47,377 nucleotides of DNA from Secundilactobacillus malefermentans DSM 5705 = KCTC 3548 (GTDB taxonomy: Bacteria; Bacillota; Bacilli; Lactobacillales; Lactobacillaceae). Position 1 is the stretch's first letter; each line of letters starts with the position of its first letter. The stretch spans positions 1 to 47,377 of the forward strand of contig NZ_AZGJ01000013.1 of NCBI RefSeq assembly GCF_001436395.1, written 5' to 3'. The notes beneath the pieces were generated by a model. The model was not told the origin of the DNA. It was given only the letters and a program-made list of their open reading frames with translations, and searched no databases. Below are positions 32,133-38,888 of this stretch, one piece after another. A program made the translations under genes and the position numbers.

Positions 32133-33098
32133 TTAAGGGTTAACGACAAACTTAGCTGCTTGACCACCATCAACTAACGTAACGTTGTTGGCGACAATTG
32201 ACCCCATTGCGTCACGAGCTTCAACAGTTGCGTTACCAACGTGAGGCGTCAAAATGACGTTGTGGTAAAGTTCTTCGAATCCTGGGGTAAGTTTTGGTTC
32301 GTTCTCGTAAACATCAAGCGCAGCACCGCCAACTTCACCAGCCTTGAGGGCGGCAAGGAGGGCAACTTCATCTACGATTGGGCCACGACCAACGTTGACG
32401 ATTGAGGCAGTTGGCTTCATTTGCTTAAAGACATCGGCGTTGAATTGGTGATGATTGTCCTTAGTTTGAGGGGCATTAATACTGATGAAATCACTCGTTT
32501 TAACTAGCTCATCAAATGGAACATATTTGGCGCCAATGCTTCGGGTTTCAGGATCCGAAACAATGTGTGGCTGCCAGTACTGAACGTTCATCGATAAAGC
32601 ACGAGCCTTACGAGCAACGTCCCGGCCAATGTTACCAAAGCCGACAATTCCAAGGGTCTTGCCAGCGACCTCATTGCCTAAGAAGTAGAGGGGTGCCCAG
32701 CCTGGGAATCCAGTTGTCCGCATCTTATGGTCACCTTCCACAACTCGATGGCTAAGTGCTAAAATGAGACCAACAGTAACTTCAGCAACGGCATTTGTCG
32801 AAACGGCAGGTGTGTTGGTTACTGGAATGCCCTTGCTTTTGGCATAATCGGTGTCGATGTTGTTGAAGCCGGCACCAAAGTTGGCGATTAATTTGAGTTT
32901 AGGAGCGGCATCAATGATTTCTTGGTCAACCTTCGTTGAAAGCGGGGTGATCAAAAAGTCGACATCAGTAACGTTCTTAAGTAGTTCGTCGTGCGAAATA
33001 AGTCCTTCGCCGTCAAATGCTGAGACCGTTAATCCGGCATCCTTAAGAATTTTCACAGTTACATCTGGCAATTTTGCAGAAAGATAAACTTTACTCAT
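32133..33098 (-). CDS. D-2-hydroxyacid dehydrogenase (glyoxylate/hydroxypyruvate reductase-like)
   Basis: 321-residue NAD(P)-dependent enzyme. The Rossmann motif GFGNIG is at 153-158, catalytic R238 (NVGRGP), the glutamate of YENEP near 265-267 and H286 (LTPHVG). The N-terminal FGAGFNNIDTDYAKSKGIPVTNTP loop is typical of GyaR/GhrB branches rather than D-lactate dehydrogenase. It reduces a 2-keto acid to the D-hydroxy acid, consuming NAD(P)H. A cre site sits between the -35 and -10 of its promoter, so strong catabolite repression is expected. Divergent from the HxlR gene. Confidence 0.92.
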   Translation of the reverse strand: MSKVYLSAKLPDVTVKILKDAGLTVSAFDGEGLISHDELLKNVTDVDFLITPLSTKVDQEIIDAAPKLKLIANFGAGFNNIDTDYAKSKGIPVTNTPAVSTNAVAEVTVGLILALSHRVVEGDHKMRTTGFPGWAPLYFLGNEVAGKTLGIVGFGNIGRDVARKARALSMNVQYWQPHIVSDPETRSIGAKYVPFDELVKTSDFISINAPQTKDNHHQFNADVFKQMKPTASIVNVGRGPIVDEVALLAALKAGEVGGAALDVYENEPKLTPGFEELYHNVILTPHVGNATVEARDAMGSIVANNVTLVDGGQAAKFVVNP

Positions 33099-33140
33099 TA
33101 TAAAAAGCCTCCTAATTTGTTTGTATTACTGTACACTTAT

Positions 33141-33169
33141 ATTATCGGACGAAAGCGCTTACTATGCAA
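33141..33169 (-). promoter_or_regulatory. Promoter with cre in the spacer, D-hydroxyacid dehydrogenase
   Basis: Minus strand TTGCAT (33169-33164), 17 bp, GATAAT (33146-33141). CGAAAGCGCTTACT (33150-33163) fits the cre consensus at 12 of 14 positions and lies inside the spacer. Confidence 0.72.
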
Positions 33170-33206
33170 TAGCGCACTTTTTAGTAACCTGAAAGGAAGC
33201 TGACCT

Positions 33207-33605
33207 ATGACTGATCAAGTTAGAGAAGAAACGTTACAAAAACTGGTCAATGGGGAGTTTAACTGCCCCAAAGAATTGACGCTATCAATGTTTAGTGGCA
33301 AATGGAAAGTTAATATTATTTATCATTTGGGCCAGGAGGGTGCGTACTACTACAACGAACTCCTAACATTATTACCCCAGGCTTCCCATAAAATGATTTC
33401 GGAGAAGTTAAAGGAACTGATGGCGGATGATTTAATCGAAAGAACCGAAGAGGACGGTGGGCCACGAGTGAAGGTATCGTACTCACTTACGCCGCTTGGA
33501 AAATCATTGTTACCCATCATTAACGCAATGTATGATTGGGGCACGGCGCGGTTGAAGGAATTGCAAATGAACGATGTGCCGTTTAGTTTGGGAAAAGTGA
33601 AGTAA
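33207..33605 (+). CDS. HxlR family transcriptional regulator
   Basis: 132 residues with the HxlR winged helix: CPKELTLSMFSGKWKVNIIYHL, then MISEKLKELMADDLIER and VSYSLTPLG. A single cysteine near residue 20 occupies the position used for redox or aldehyde sensing in HypR/YodB/HxlR relatives. AAAGGAAG precedes the ATG. Divergent from the D-hydroxyacid dehydrogenase with about 108 bp between them, so it may regulate that gene. It ends in a perfect 18-bp terminator shared with the RluA gene. Confidence 0.9.
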   Translation: MTDQVREETLQKLVNGEFNCPKELTLSMFSGKWKVNIIYHLGQEGAYYYNELLTLLPQASHKMISEKLKELMADDLIERTEEDGGPRVKVSYSLTPLGKSLLPIINAMYDWGTARLKELQMNDVPFSLGKVK

Positions 33606-33632
33606 ACCTTGTGCTGCCTAGTAGTCAATGAA

Positions 33633-33675
33633 AAAATAGACCAAGATAAAATGTTAATTTATCTTGGTCTATTTT
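33633..33675. terminator. Perfect 18-bp bidirectional terminator
   Basis: AAAATAGACCAAGATAAA (33633-33650) pairs with 33658-33675. It overlaps the last bases of the RluA-type gene. Confidence 0.9.
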
Positions 33676-34565
33676 GTTTGTCTTTCAAACAGTTTAAAAT
33701 CATCAGGTTCGTTTGCCTCAATTTCAATGGGTTCAAAGGTAAACGGCAACAACAGCCCCATCTTCCACGAATGCAGCAACAATCGCTGCTTTCCGTCAGT
33801 TGCATATAAGGGATCACCAACAATTGGATGATTCAGGGATGATAGATGTACCCGAATTTGGTGGGTGCGGCCCGTTTCAAGCTGGACTTCCAGCAAACTG
33901 GCATCGTTAACCTGACGCAACACCCGATAATGAGTCACTGCATTTTGCGGGTTTAGACCGTTGACGAGCCGTTTACGTTTATCCTCGGGGTCTCGACCAA
34001 TCGGTGCATCAATGATTCCCTCGGCTTGGTCGAAGTGACCGTGAACCCACGTGAGGTAAGTACGCTTAATGCGCTTTGTTTTGATGAGTTCCGTCATGAT
34101 GGGGACGACAACTGGATTTTTAGCAATCAAAAGGGCGCCACTCGTCTCCTGATCGAGCCGATTCAAGATGTAAGGCTGTTCACCCTTGGGCTGGAGGTAG
34201 GCTGCAACGTGGTTTAAGGTCGTACCAGTTTCCTCGGGCTGATTCGGATGGGTTTTGCTTCCACGCGTTTTATTGACGACGAGTAGGTCATCATTTTCAA
34301 ATAGAACTTCGACTGTTGCAGCGCTATCTGGCGTTGTCTGCGGATTGGCGTGAGCGAAGTCACTGGGTTCAAAAGTTAGCTGAATTTGGTCACCGGCCTT
34401 CACCTCAAAATTAACTGGTAAATAACCGCCATTAACTAGCACCCGTTTGTCCTGCTTTAATGAAAAAATTAGGTGTTTTGGTAACAGCCATTCATTAATG
34501 AGTAATGAGCGCAGTGATTGCGTCACAAATTCAGTTGGCAGGATGAAATTAAATTGCCAAGTCAT
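33669..34565 (-). CDS. RluA family pseudouridine synthase
   Basis: 298 residues. An S4-like N-terminal region spans about 1-65 (VLVNGGYLPVNFEVKAGDQI). The catalytic domain has the active aspartate D138 in NRLDQETSG, KTYLTWVHG-type strands, and GRTHQIRVHLSSLNHPIVGDPLY as motif III. It converts uridine to pseudouridine in rRNA or tRNA; the exact site (RluD-, RluC- or YjbO-like) cannot be told. GGAGG precedes the ATG. It lies 60 nt downstream of the UspA gene, beyond a terminator. Confidence 0.93.
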   Translation of the reverse strand: MTWQFNFILPTEFVTQSLRSLLINEWLLPKHLIFSLKQDKRVLVNGGYLPVNFEVKAGDQIQLTFEPSDFAHANPQTTPDSAATVEVLFENDDLLVVNKTRGSKTHPNQPEETGTTLNHVAAYLQPKGEQPYILNRLDQETSGALLIAKNPVVVPIMTELIKTKRIKRTYLTWVHGHFDQAEGIIDAPIGRDPEDKRKRLVNGLNPQNAVTHYRVLRQVNDASLLEVQLETGRTHQIRVHLSSLNHPIVGDPLYATDGKQRLLLHSWKMGLLLPFTFEPIEIEANEPDDFKLFERQTK

Positions 34566-34581
34566 TTAAATCCTCCGTAGC

Positions 34582-34616
34582 AAAAAAAGCTGGAACAGTT
34601 CGTTCCAGCTTTTTTT
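34582..34616 (-). terminator. Terminator of the UspA gene
   Basis: AAAAAAAGCTGGAAC pairs with GTTCCAGCTTTTTTT around a short loop; long T-run on either strand. Confidence 0.88.
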
Positions 34617-34625
34617 GACTTTATT

Positions 34626-35096
34626 TTATTTTTTACTAAGCTTGGATAATTCTTTAGGCTTAACGATTAAAACATCGCAAATAGCTGAACGACTCACGTA
34701 GTTTGTTACGGAACCAACCATTAAACGTTCTACGGCTGAAAGGCCGGTTGAACCGATAACGATTAATTGCGTATTGTGATCAGCTGGGAATTCGCGCGCG
34801 ATAACGGGCTTTGGATTACCAAAACGAACGTGAATTGAAACTGAAGATAATCCGGCATCTTCTGCCTTCTTCTTCAACTTAATCAGCTGGTTTTGAACGT
34901 CCTCTGATAGTTTATAGATTACATCGCCACTAACAGCACCGCCATAAGTATCGCTAAATTGGTTAACTTCCAAAACGTTTAGGATATCCAAATGGGTATC
35001 GTTTAGCTTTGCAACTTCAATTGCTTTATCTAAAACTGGGTCGGTTGCTTTTGAACCATCAACTGGAGCCAAAATATTATCATATTGTTGTGCCAT
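34626..35096 (-). CDS. Universal stress protein (UspA family)
   Basis: 156 residues from the ATG at 35096 (GGTGG 8 nt upstream); a GTG at 35108 would lie within that site. The N-terminal ILAPVDGSKATD and the C-terminal GSTGLSAVERLMVGSVT give the G-2x-G-9x-G(S/T) ATP-binding pattern of the ATP-binding Usp branch. Cytoplasmic; a general stress role is assumed. Monocistronic and divergent from lplA1. Confidence 0.93.
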   Translation of the reverse strand: MAQQYDNILAPVDGSKATDPVLDKAIEVAKLNDTHLDILNVLEVNQFSDTYGGAVSGDVIYKLSEDVQNQLIKLKKKAEDAGLSSVSIHVRFGNPKPVIAREFPADHNTQLIVIGSTGLSAVERLMVGSVTNYVSRSAICDVLIVKPKELSKLSKK

Positions 35097-35193
35097 AGTG
35101 ATTGCCACCCCTCTTGTAGCTTTTACTTCTTATATGTTAACTATATCATGAAATCCATTTCATGTAAGTAATTTAATTTGAGAAAGTGGTAAA

Positions 35194-35234
35194 TGAAACC
35201 GTTTTCTTGTTAAACACCATAAAGAGGTTATAAT
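35194..35234 (+). promoter_or_regulatory. cre and promoter of the first lplA
   Basis: TGAAACCGTTTTCT (35194-35207) matches cre at 13 of 14 positions and abuts the -35. The promoter is TTGTTA (35207-35212), 16 bp, TATAAT (35229-35234). CcpA binding should block polymerase entry. Confidence 0.78.
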
Positions 35235-35240
35235 AAAGTT

Positions 35241-35308
35241 GGAACCGAATGGAGACCACGGCCTCCATTAATTGCCGCTTAACCGGGTACTCGGTTAGGT
35301 GGTTTTTT
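35241..35308 (+). promoter_or_regulatory. Structured leader with terminator and antiterminator options before lplA1
   Basis: AATGGAG and CTCCATT form a first hairpin (about 35248-35269). A terminator follows: TAACCG pairs with CGGTTA around GGTACT, extended by CCGC/GTGG, then seven T (35302-35308). AACCGA near the 5' end (about 35243-35248) can pair with TCGGTT of the terminator's 3' arm instead, and ACCAC in the first loop can pair with GTGGT. It does not fit a T-box (no typical GGTACCGCG bulge) or any riboswitch I can name. The ligand is unknown. Confidence 0.65.
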
Positions 35309-35333
35309 TGTACATAACAGGAGGGATAACTGA

Positions 35334-36341
35334 ATGATATTTTATCGTATGAAGTCGCATGATATTGGTCGTAACTTGGCAACCGAACAGTATCTCATGA
35401 ATCACTTGAACTTGACTGAACCACTCTTACTTTTTTATTATCAAACCCCATGTATCATCGTTGGTCGCAACCAAAACACGCTTGAAGAAGTGAATCAAGA
35501 TTACGTTGCGGAACATGATATTACCGTAACCCGGCGCTTATCTGGCGGGGGAGCAGTATTTGATGACTTGGGCAACTTGTCATTTAGTTTCGTGATTAAT
35601 AATCCGGATGAGTTTGGTGATTTCAAAACCTTTACCCAGCCAATTGTGGATGCCCTTCACGAAATGGGTGCAACCGGTGTTGAGGTGTCAGGACGGAACG
35701 ACTTACTTGTTGACGGCAAGAAGTTCTCCGGCAATGCGATGTACACTAAGAATGGCAAGATATTCTCGCATGGCACTTTAATGCTCGATGTCGATCTGGA
35801 CGTGGTCACCCATGCATTGAATGTTCCAGAAGATAAAATCAAATCAAAAGGAATTAAATCGGTTCGTTCGCGGGTCACTAATTTAAAGCCGTATTTATCA
35901 CCAGAATATCAAGATTTAGCAGTGCCAGAATTTCGCGATACCATTTTAAAGAAACTGTACGGTGTTGACGACGTTGCCCAAATTGCTGACAAAGAATATC
36001 AATTGACTCAAGAGGATGAAGCGGCCATTGAGGATTTAGTGACGAAGTATTATCACAACTGGGAGTGGGTCTACGGCTCATCGCCAGAGTTCACGGTCAA
36101 GAAGCGTCAACATTTTGATGCAGGAACGATTGATGCTCGAATTTTAGTGAAGTCCGGAAAAATTCAGCAGATTACGTTCTTTGGCGATTTTTTTGGAACC
36201 AAAGACGTGGCGGAACTCGCTCAGCAACTAGTGGGTGTTCGCTACGATGAAAAGACGTTGGCCAAAACATTACAAATGATCAATACGGATAATTATTTTG
36301 CTGAAATTCCAAAGCAGCAACTTTTGAAATTATTGGTTTAA
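35334..36341 (+). CDS. lplA: Lipoate-protein ligase A, copy 1
   Basis: 335 residues. It activates lipoate with ATP and attaches it to the lysine of E2 or GcvH domains. RRLSGGGAVF (67-76), GRNDLLVDGKKFSGNA with the catalytic lysine at about 130, and HGTLMLDVDL are intact. The C-terminal LplA-C domain (about 250-335) is complete, so it should perform both half reactions. AGGAGGG precedes the ATG. Preceded by cre and a structured leader. A full-length paralogue follows 124 bp on, in the same direction. Confidence 0.95.
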   Translation: MIFYRMKSHDIGRNLATEQYLMNHLNLTEPLLLFYYQTPCIIVGRNQNTLEEVNQDYVAEHDITVTRRLSGGGAVFDDLGNLSFSFVINNPDEFGDFKTFTQPIVDALHEMGATGVEVSGRNDLLVDGKKFSGNAMYTKNGKIFSHGTLMLDVDLDVVTHALNVPEDKIKSKGIKSVRSRVTNLKPYLSPEYQDLAVPEFRDTILKKLYGVDDVAQIADKEYQLTQEDEAAIEDLVTKYYHNWEWVYGSSPEFTVKKRQHFDAGTIDARILVKSGKIQQITFFGDFFGTKDVAELAQQLVGVRYDEKTLAKTLQMINTDNYFAEIPKQQLLKLLV

Positions 36342-36367
36342 CAAAATTTTTAGAATTTATGAAAACA

Positions 36368-36395
36368 TTTTCACGTAATCGCTTTCATTTATGCT
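36368..36395 (+). promoter_or_regulatory. cre and weak promoter of the second lplA
   Basis: CGTAATCGCTTTCA (36374-36387) matches cre at 13 of 14 positions. It lies between a weak -35 (TTTTCA, 36368-36373) and -10 (TATGCT, 36390-36395). No structured leader like that of copy 1 is seen. Confidence 0.65.
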
Positions 36396-36465
36396 AAACT
36401 GGAAATACAGGCGATTTTATGAAGGATCACCTCAAAATTGGGTATTAGCGAAAGGAGTCTGAGTC

Positions 36466-37476
36466 ATGTATTACATTTCAATGAAATCGCATGATATCGG
36501 TCGTAACTTGGCAACCGAACAGTATTTAATGAATAATAGGGAGTTTGATGAACCCTTATTACTCTTCTATTATGAAAAGCCCTGCATCATTGTTGGGCGA
36601 AATCAAAACACGCTGGAGGAAATCAACCAGAATTACGTGAAGGAACACGGTATTACCGTTACCCGTCGTCTTTCTGGCGGTGGCGCTGTTTACCAAGACC
36701 TAGGCAATCTTTGCTTTAGTTTCGTGGTCGATAGTGAATCTGAGCAGTTTGGTGATTTCAAATCCTTCGTTCAACCTGTTGTTGACGCACTTCATGCTAT
36801 GGGGGCAAAGAGTGCTGAGGTTTCAGGGAGAAATGATATTCTGGTTGATGGCAAAAAGTTCTCTGGAAACGCCATGTATTCACGAAACGGCAAGACGTTC
36901 TCACACGGAACGTTGATGCTTGATGTTGATTTGAACGTGGTTTCTGATGCGTTGAACGTACCAGCCGATAAGATGGCTTCAAAGGGAATTAAATCAGTTA
37001 AGTCACGAGTCACTAATTTGAAACCTTACCTGGCACCTGAATATCAAAATATTACTGTGCCTGAATTCCGTGACACCTTGCTGAAGGAATTATTCCATGT
37101 GGATAATCTGGATGACATCAAGGACAAGGAAGTCGTTGTGACCGATAAAGAACAAGCGGCCATCGACAAAATTTACGAAGACTATTACAACAACTGGGAC
37201 TGGGTTTACGGTAACTCACCAGAATTCACCGTTAAGAAGCGTCAACACTTTGATGCCGGTACGGTGGATGCCCGATTCTTGGTTGATCAAGGCAAAATTA
37301 AGAATGTTAAATTCTACGGTGATTTCTTTGGACCGGGGGATGCAACTGAGTTAGCTGACAAGATGGCTGGCGTCCGTTACGATCACGATACTTTGAAAGC
37401 ACTACTGGATCCAATTGATACAAATAAGTACTTCAATGGCATTCCCAAGGAAGAATTGTTGAACCTATTTGTTTAA
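36466..37476 (+). CDS. lplA: Lipoate-protein ligase A, copy 2
   Basis: 336-residue paralogue of the preceding gene, recognisably similar along its whole length. The same RRLSGGGAV, GRNDILVDGKKFSGNA and HGTLMLDVDL motifs are present, and the HFDAGT(V/I)DAR region is identical apart from one residue. Differences concentrate in the middle linker (about 205-235) and the C-terminal domain, so the duplication is old rather than an assembly artefact. AAAGGAG precedes the ATG. It may serve a different acceptor protein or lipoyl donor; no lipoyl acceptor gene lies in the window. Confidence 0.95.
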   Translation: MYYISMKSHDIGRNLATEQYLMNNREFDEPLLLFYYEKPCIIVGRNQNTLEEINQNYVKEHGITVTRRLSGGGAVYQDLGNLCFSFVVDSESEQFGDFKSFVQPVVDALHAMGAKSAEVSGRNDILVDGKKFSGNAMYSRNGKTFSHGTLMLDVDLNVVSDALNVPADKMASKGIKSVKSRVTNLKPYLAPEYQNITVPEFRDTLLKELFHVDNLDDIKDKEVVVTDKEQAAIDKIYEDYYNNWDWVYGNSPEFTVKKRQHFDAGTVDARFLVDQGKIKNVKFYGDFFGPGDATELADKMAGVRYDHDTLKALLDPIDTNKYFNGIPKEELLNLFV

Positions 37477-37510
37477 ACTTTTTGACAATTATCACTGAGT
37501 TATTTAGAGT

Positions 37511-37541
37511 AGGACTGTGGCAGTTATGTCACAGTCCTTAT
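37511..37541 (+). terminator. Probable terminator of the second lplA
   Basis: AGGACTGTG (37511-37519) pairs with CACAGTCCT (37530-37538), followed by TATT; a weak T-tract. Confidence 0.6.
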
Positions 37542-37573
37542 TCATACATATAAAAACGAGAAAGAGGTTCACT

Positions 37574-38023
37574 ATGAAAGATAAGCAAGTCATTACTTGG
37601 TCGTTTATCTCCATGTTCATCTTCATGATGATTAACTTTTTAATGTCAACACCGATAGTCAAAATAACCGACCGTAATCTCGCGTCAAGCGACATTTGGA
37701 AGTCGACGATCTTTGTTTTAATCCTATATTTGATTCCGATTATTCTGGCCGTTTTAAATTGGAAAGCCTCGTTCTACTTTCTGGGACTCGTGATTACAAT
37801 GTACTCGTTAGGTCTGCTGAACGTTATTTTAACAATGGCGACCAAGAGTGATGCCAGCTTGTTAATCAAGGTGCTAATGGATATTTTTAGTGCGGCTGCA
37901 ATTGTTGCGAATGCCTACTGGCTAGTGCTAGCATTGCGTTTACGAAAAGAACAAAAGGAAAAACGACGGGTGGAATTAGTCGCCCAATACCAAAAAGAGC
38001 ATGAACAGGAGACGTCAAAATGA
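37574..38023 (+). CDS. Four-helix membrane protein of unknown function
   Basis: 149 residues from the ATG at 37574 (AGAGG upstream); an earlier frame start at 37517 falls in the terminator hairpin and is rejected. Four hydrophobic segments at about 8-25, 45-62, 70-90 and 102-122, then a highly charged cytoplasmic tail (RLRKEQKEKRR...). I do not recognise the family. Its TGA overlaps the ATG of the next gene (ATGA), so the two unknown proteins are translationally coupled and probably work together. Confidence 0.78.
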   Translation: MKDKQVITWSFISMFIFMMINFLMSTPIVKITDRNLASSDIWKSTIFVLILYLIPIILAVLNWKASFYFLGLVITMYSLGLLNVILTMATKSDASLLIKVLMDIFSAAAIVANAYWLVLALRLRKEQKEKRRVELVAQYQKEHEQETSK

Positions 38024-38490
38024 AAATCCATGTAGCAGATCTTTTCAATACATTAAAGGAAGACGGCGTTACCTCACAAAGTAATGCGGTTAAGGCAAAG
38101 GACCTGAAGGGCGCTGCGCTGGAAAAAACGCTTCAGTCGCTAGTTGATTACATTGTTAAACAGGGCAAGGCAGAACAAATTAGCCAGGCTGAAGTGACCA
38201 TTGAAAAGGAAGAATTATCAATTCGTTTGGAAATGAATGTCATTAATTTGCCAGTTCGTTACGTTAGTCCGATGGAAAAAGTGTTAGATGCTGAAAGTGA
38301 TCAAGACGTGAATGTTTACATGATTGTTGAATCGCCCAAGGTTAATAAGTCAGGTTTACGGATTGATGAAATTGGCACAGTTGATTCAGTGATGGCTGAT
38401 CCAGCTGCTGCCTTAAAGCAATTTACGGACTTCGTCACTGAAAAGTTGGCGGATATTGCGGTAGCAGATGAGCCTGAACCAGAAAAGTAG
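38020..38490 (+). CDS. Soluble hypothetical protein
   Basis: 156 residues, acidic, with no signal peptide or membrane helix. It looks alpha/beta with a helical N-terminus and a strand-rich centre (AEVTIEKEELSIRLEMNVINLPVRYVS). Not recognised. Translational coupling to the upstream four-helix membrane protein suggests a membrane-associated partner. It is followed within about 40 nt by the start of the structured RNA at 38527. Confidence 0.75.
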   Translation: MKIHVADLFNTLKEDGVTSQSNAVKAKDLKGAALEKTLQSLVDYIVKQGKAEQISQAEVTIEKEELSIRLEMNVINLPVRYVSPMEKVLDAESDQDVNVYMIVESPKVNKSGLRIDEIGTVDSVMADPAAALKQFTDFVTEKLADIAVADEPEPEK

Positions 38491-38526
38491 CTTTCATTCT
38501 GATTGAATTTGTGGTAGAGTAGTTCT

Positions 38527-38739
38527 TATGCGATGAGTCGAAGAAATCACGCCGCATTTATGCGGTCCGCGCAAGCGGCTAGGTGATGTTTCGAATGCAG
38601 GGGCAAGGTAACACCCACCGGATATGCGGGAGCCTTGATTCCAACGGATTGTGGAGTTCAGTGAATCTATTTACATGCAAATGTAAGTACTGTAGATCAT
38701 AAAAGACCAACCAAATTAATTTTTGGTTGGTCTTTTTTT
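38527..38739 (+). ncRNA. Free-standing structured RNA, family not identified
   Basis: Promoter: TTTCAT (38492-38497), 17 bp, TAGAGT (38515-38520) with TG one base before it. The RNA contains two GC-rich hairpins in tandem, CCGCATTTATGCGG and CCGCGCAAGCGG. They are closed together by CGAAGAAATCAC/GTGATGTTTCG into a multi-way junction. Then come CAAGG/CCTTG around CACCGGATATGCGGG, a TTTACAT/ATGTAA hairpin, and ends that can pair (TTATG..AT/ATCATAA). A 15-bp terminator (38701-38736) with seven T ends it. It is not RNase P, SRP, tmRNA or a riboswitch I know. 6S-like or raiA-type RNAs should be tested. Confidence 0.65.
38701..38739 (+). terminator. Terminator of the structured RNA
   Basis: AAAAGACCAACCAAA (38701-38715) pairs with TTTGGTTGGTCTTTT (38722-38736); long T-run. 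Confidence 0.92.
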
Positions 38740-38888
38740 GCTTGAATTAATGAGAGCTCGACGTGACAAATATTAAGATTTTGAGTAGAAAGGTTGATAT
38801 AAAGGTTTTTTTCATTTTGCTGCCTTTGTTTTTGCTCATTATTTAGCTAAAGTATTATATAATTCTCTTAGAAAGAGGGATGGTAAAT
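38740..38888 (+). promoter_or_regulatory. AT-rich leader of the secreted protein gene
   Basis: 149 bp without coding. A -10 TATAAT (about 38855-38860) has TTGCTC roughly 19 bp upstream. AGAGGG lies 9 nt before the ATG at 38889. Confidence 0.5.

Noticed and set aside
35241-35308. T-box leader for lplA1
   Set aside because: The leader is too short, lacks the specifier stem and the T-box bulge sequence, and lplA is not an aminoacyl-tRNA-linked gene.
34334-37476. Possible assembly duplication of lplA
   Set aside because: The two copies differ throughout, have different linkers and different upstream regions, so they are true paralogues.
38540-38565. Hammerhead ribozyme core
   Set aside because: GATGAG followed by GAAGAAAT suggested the core, but stem II and the CTGA element are missing.
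38527-38739. RNase P, SRP or tmRNA
   Set aside because: The conserved core sequences of these RNAs (GAGGAAAGTCC; GGAAGGAAGCAGC-like loop; TTCGAATC acceptor end) are not present.
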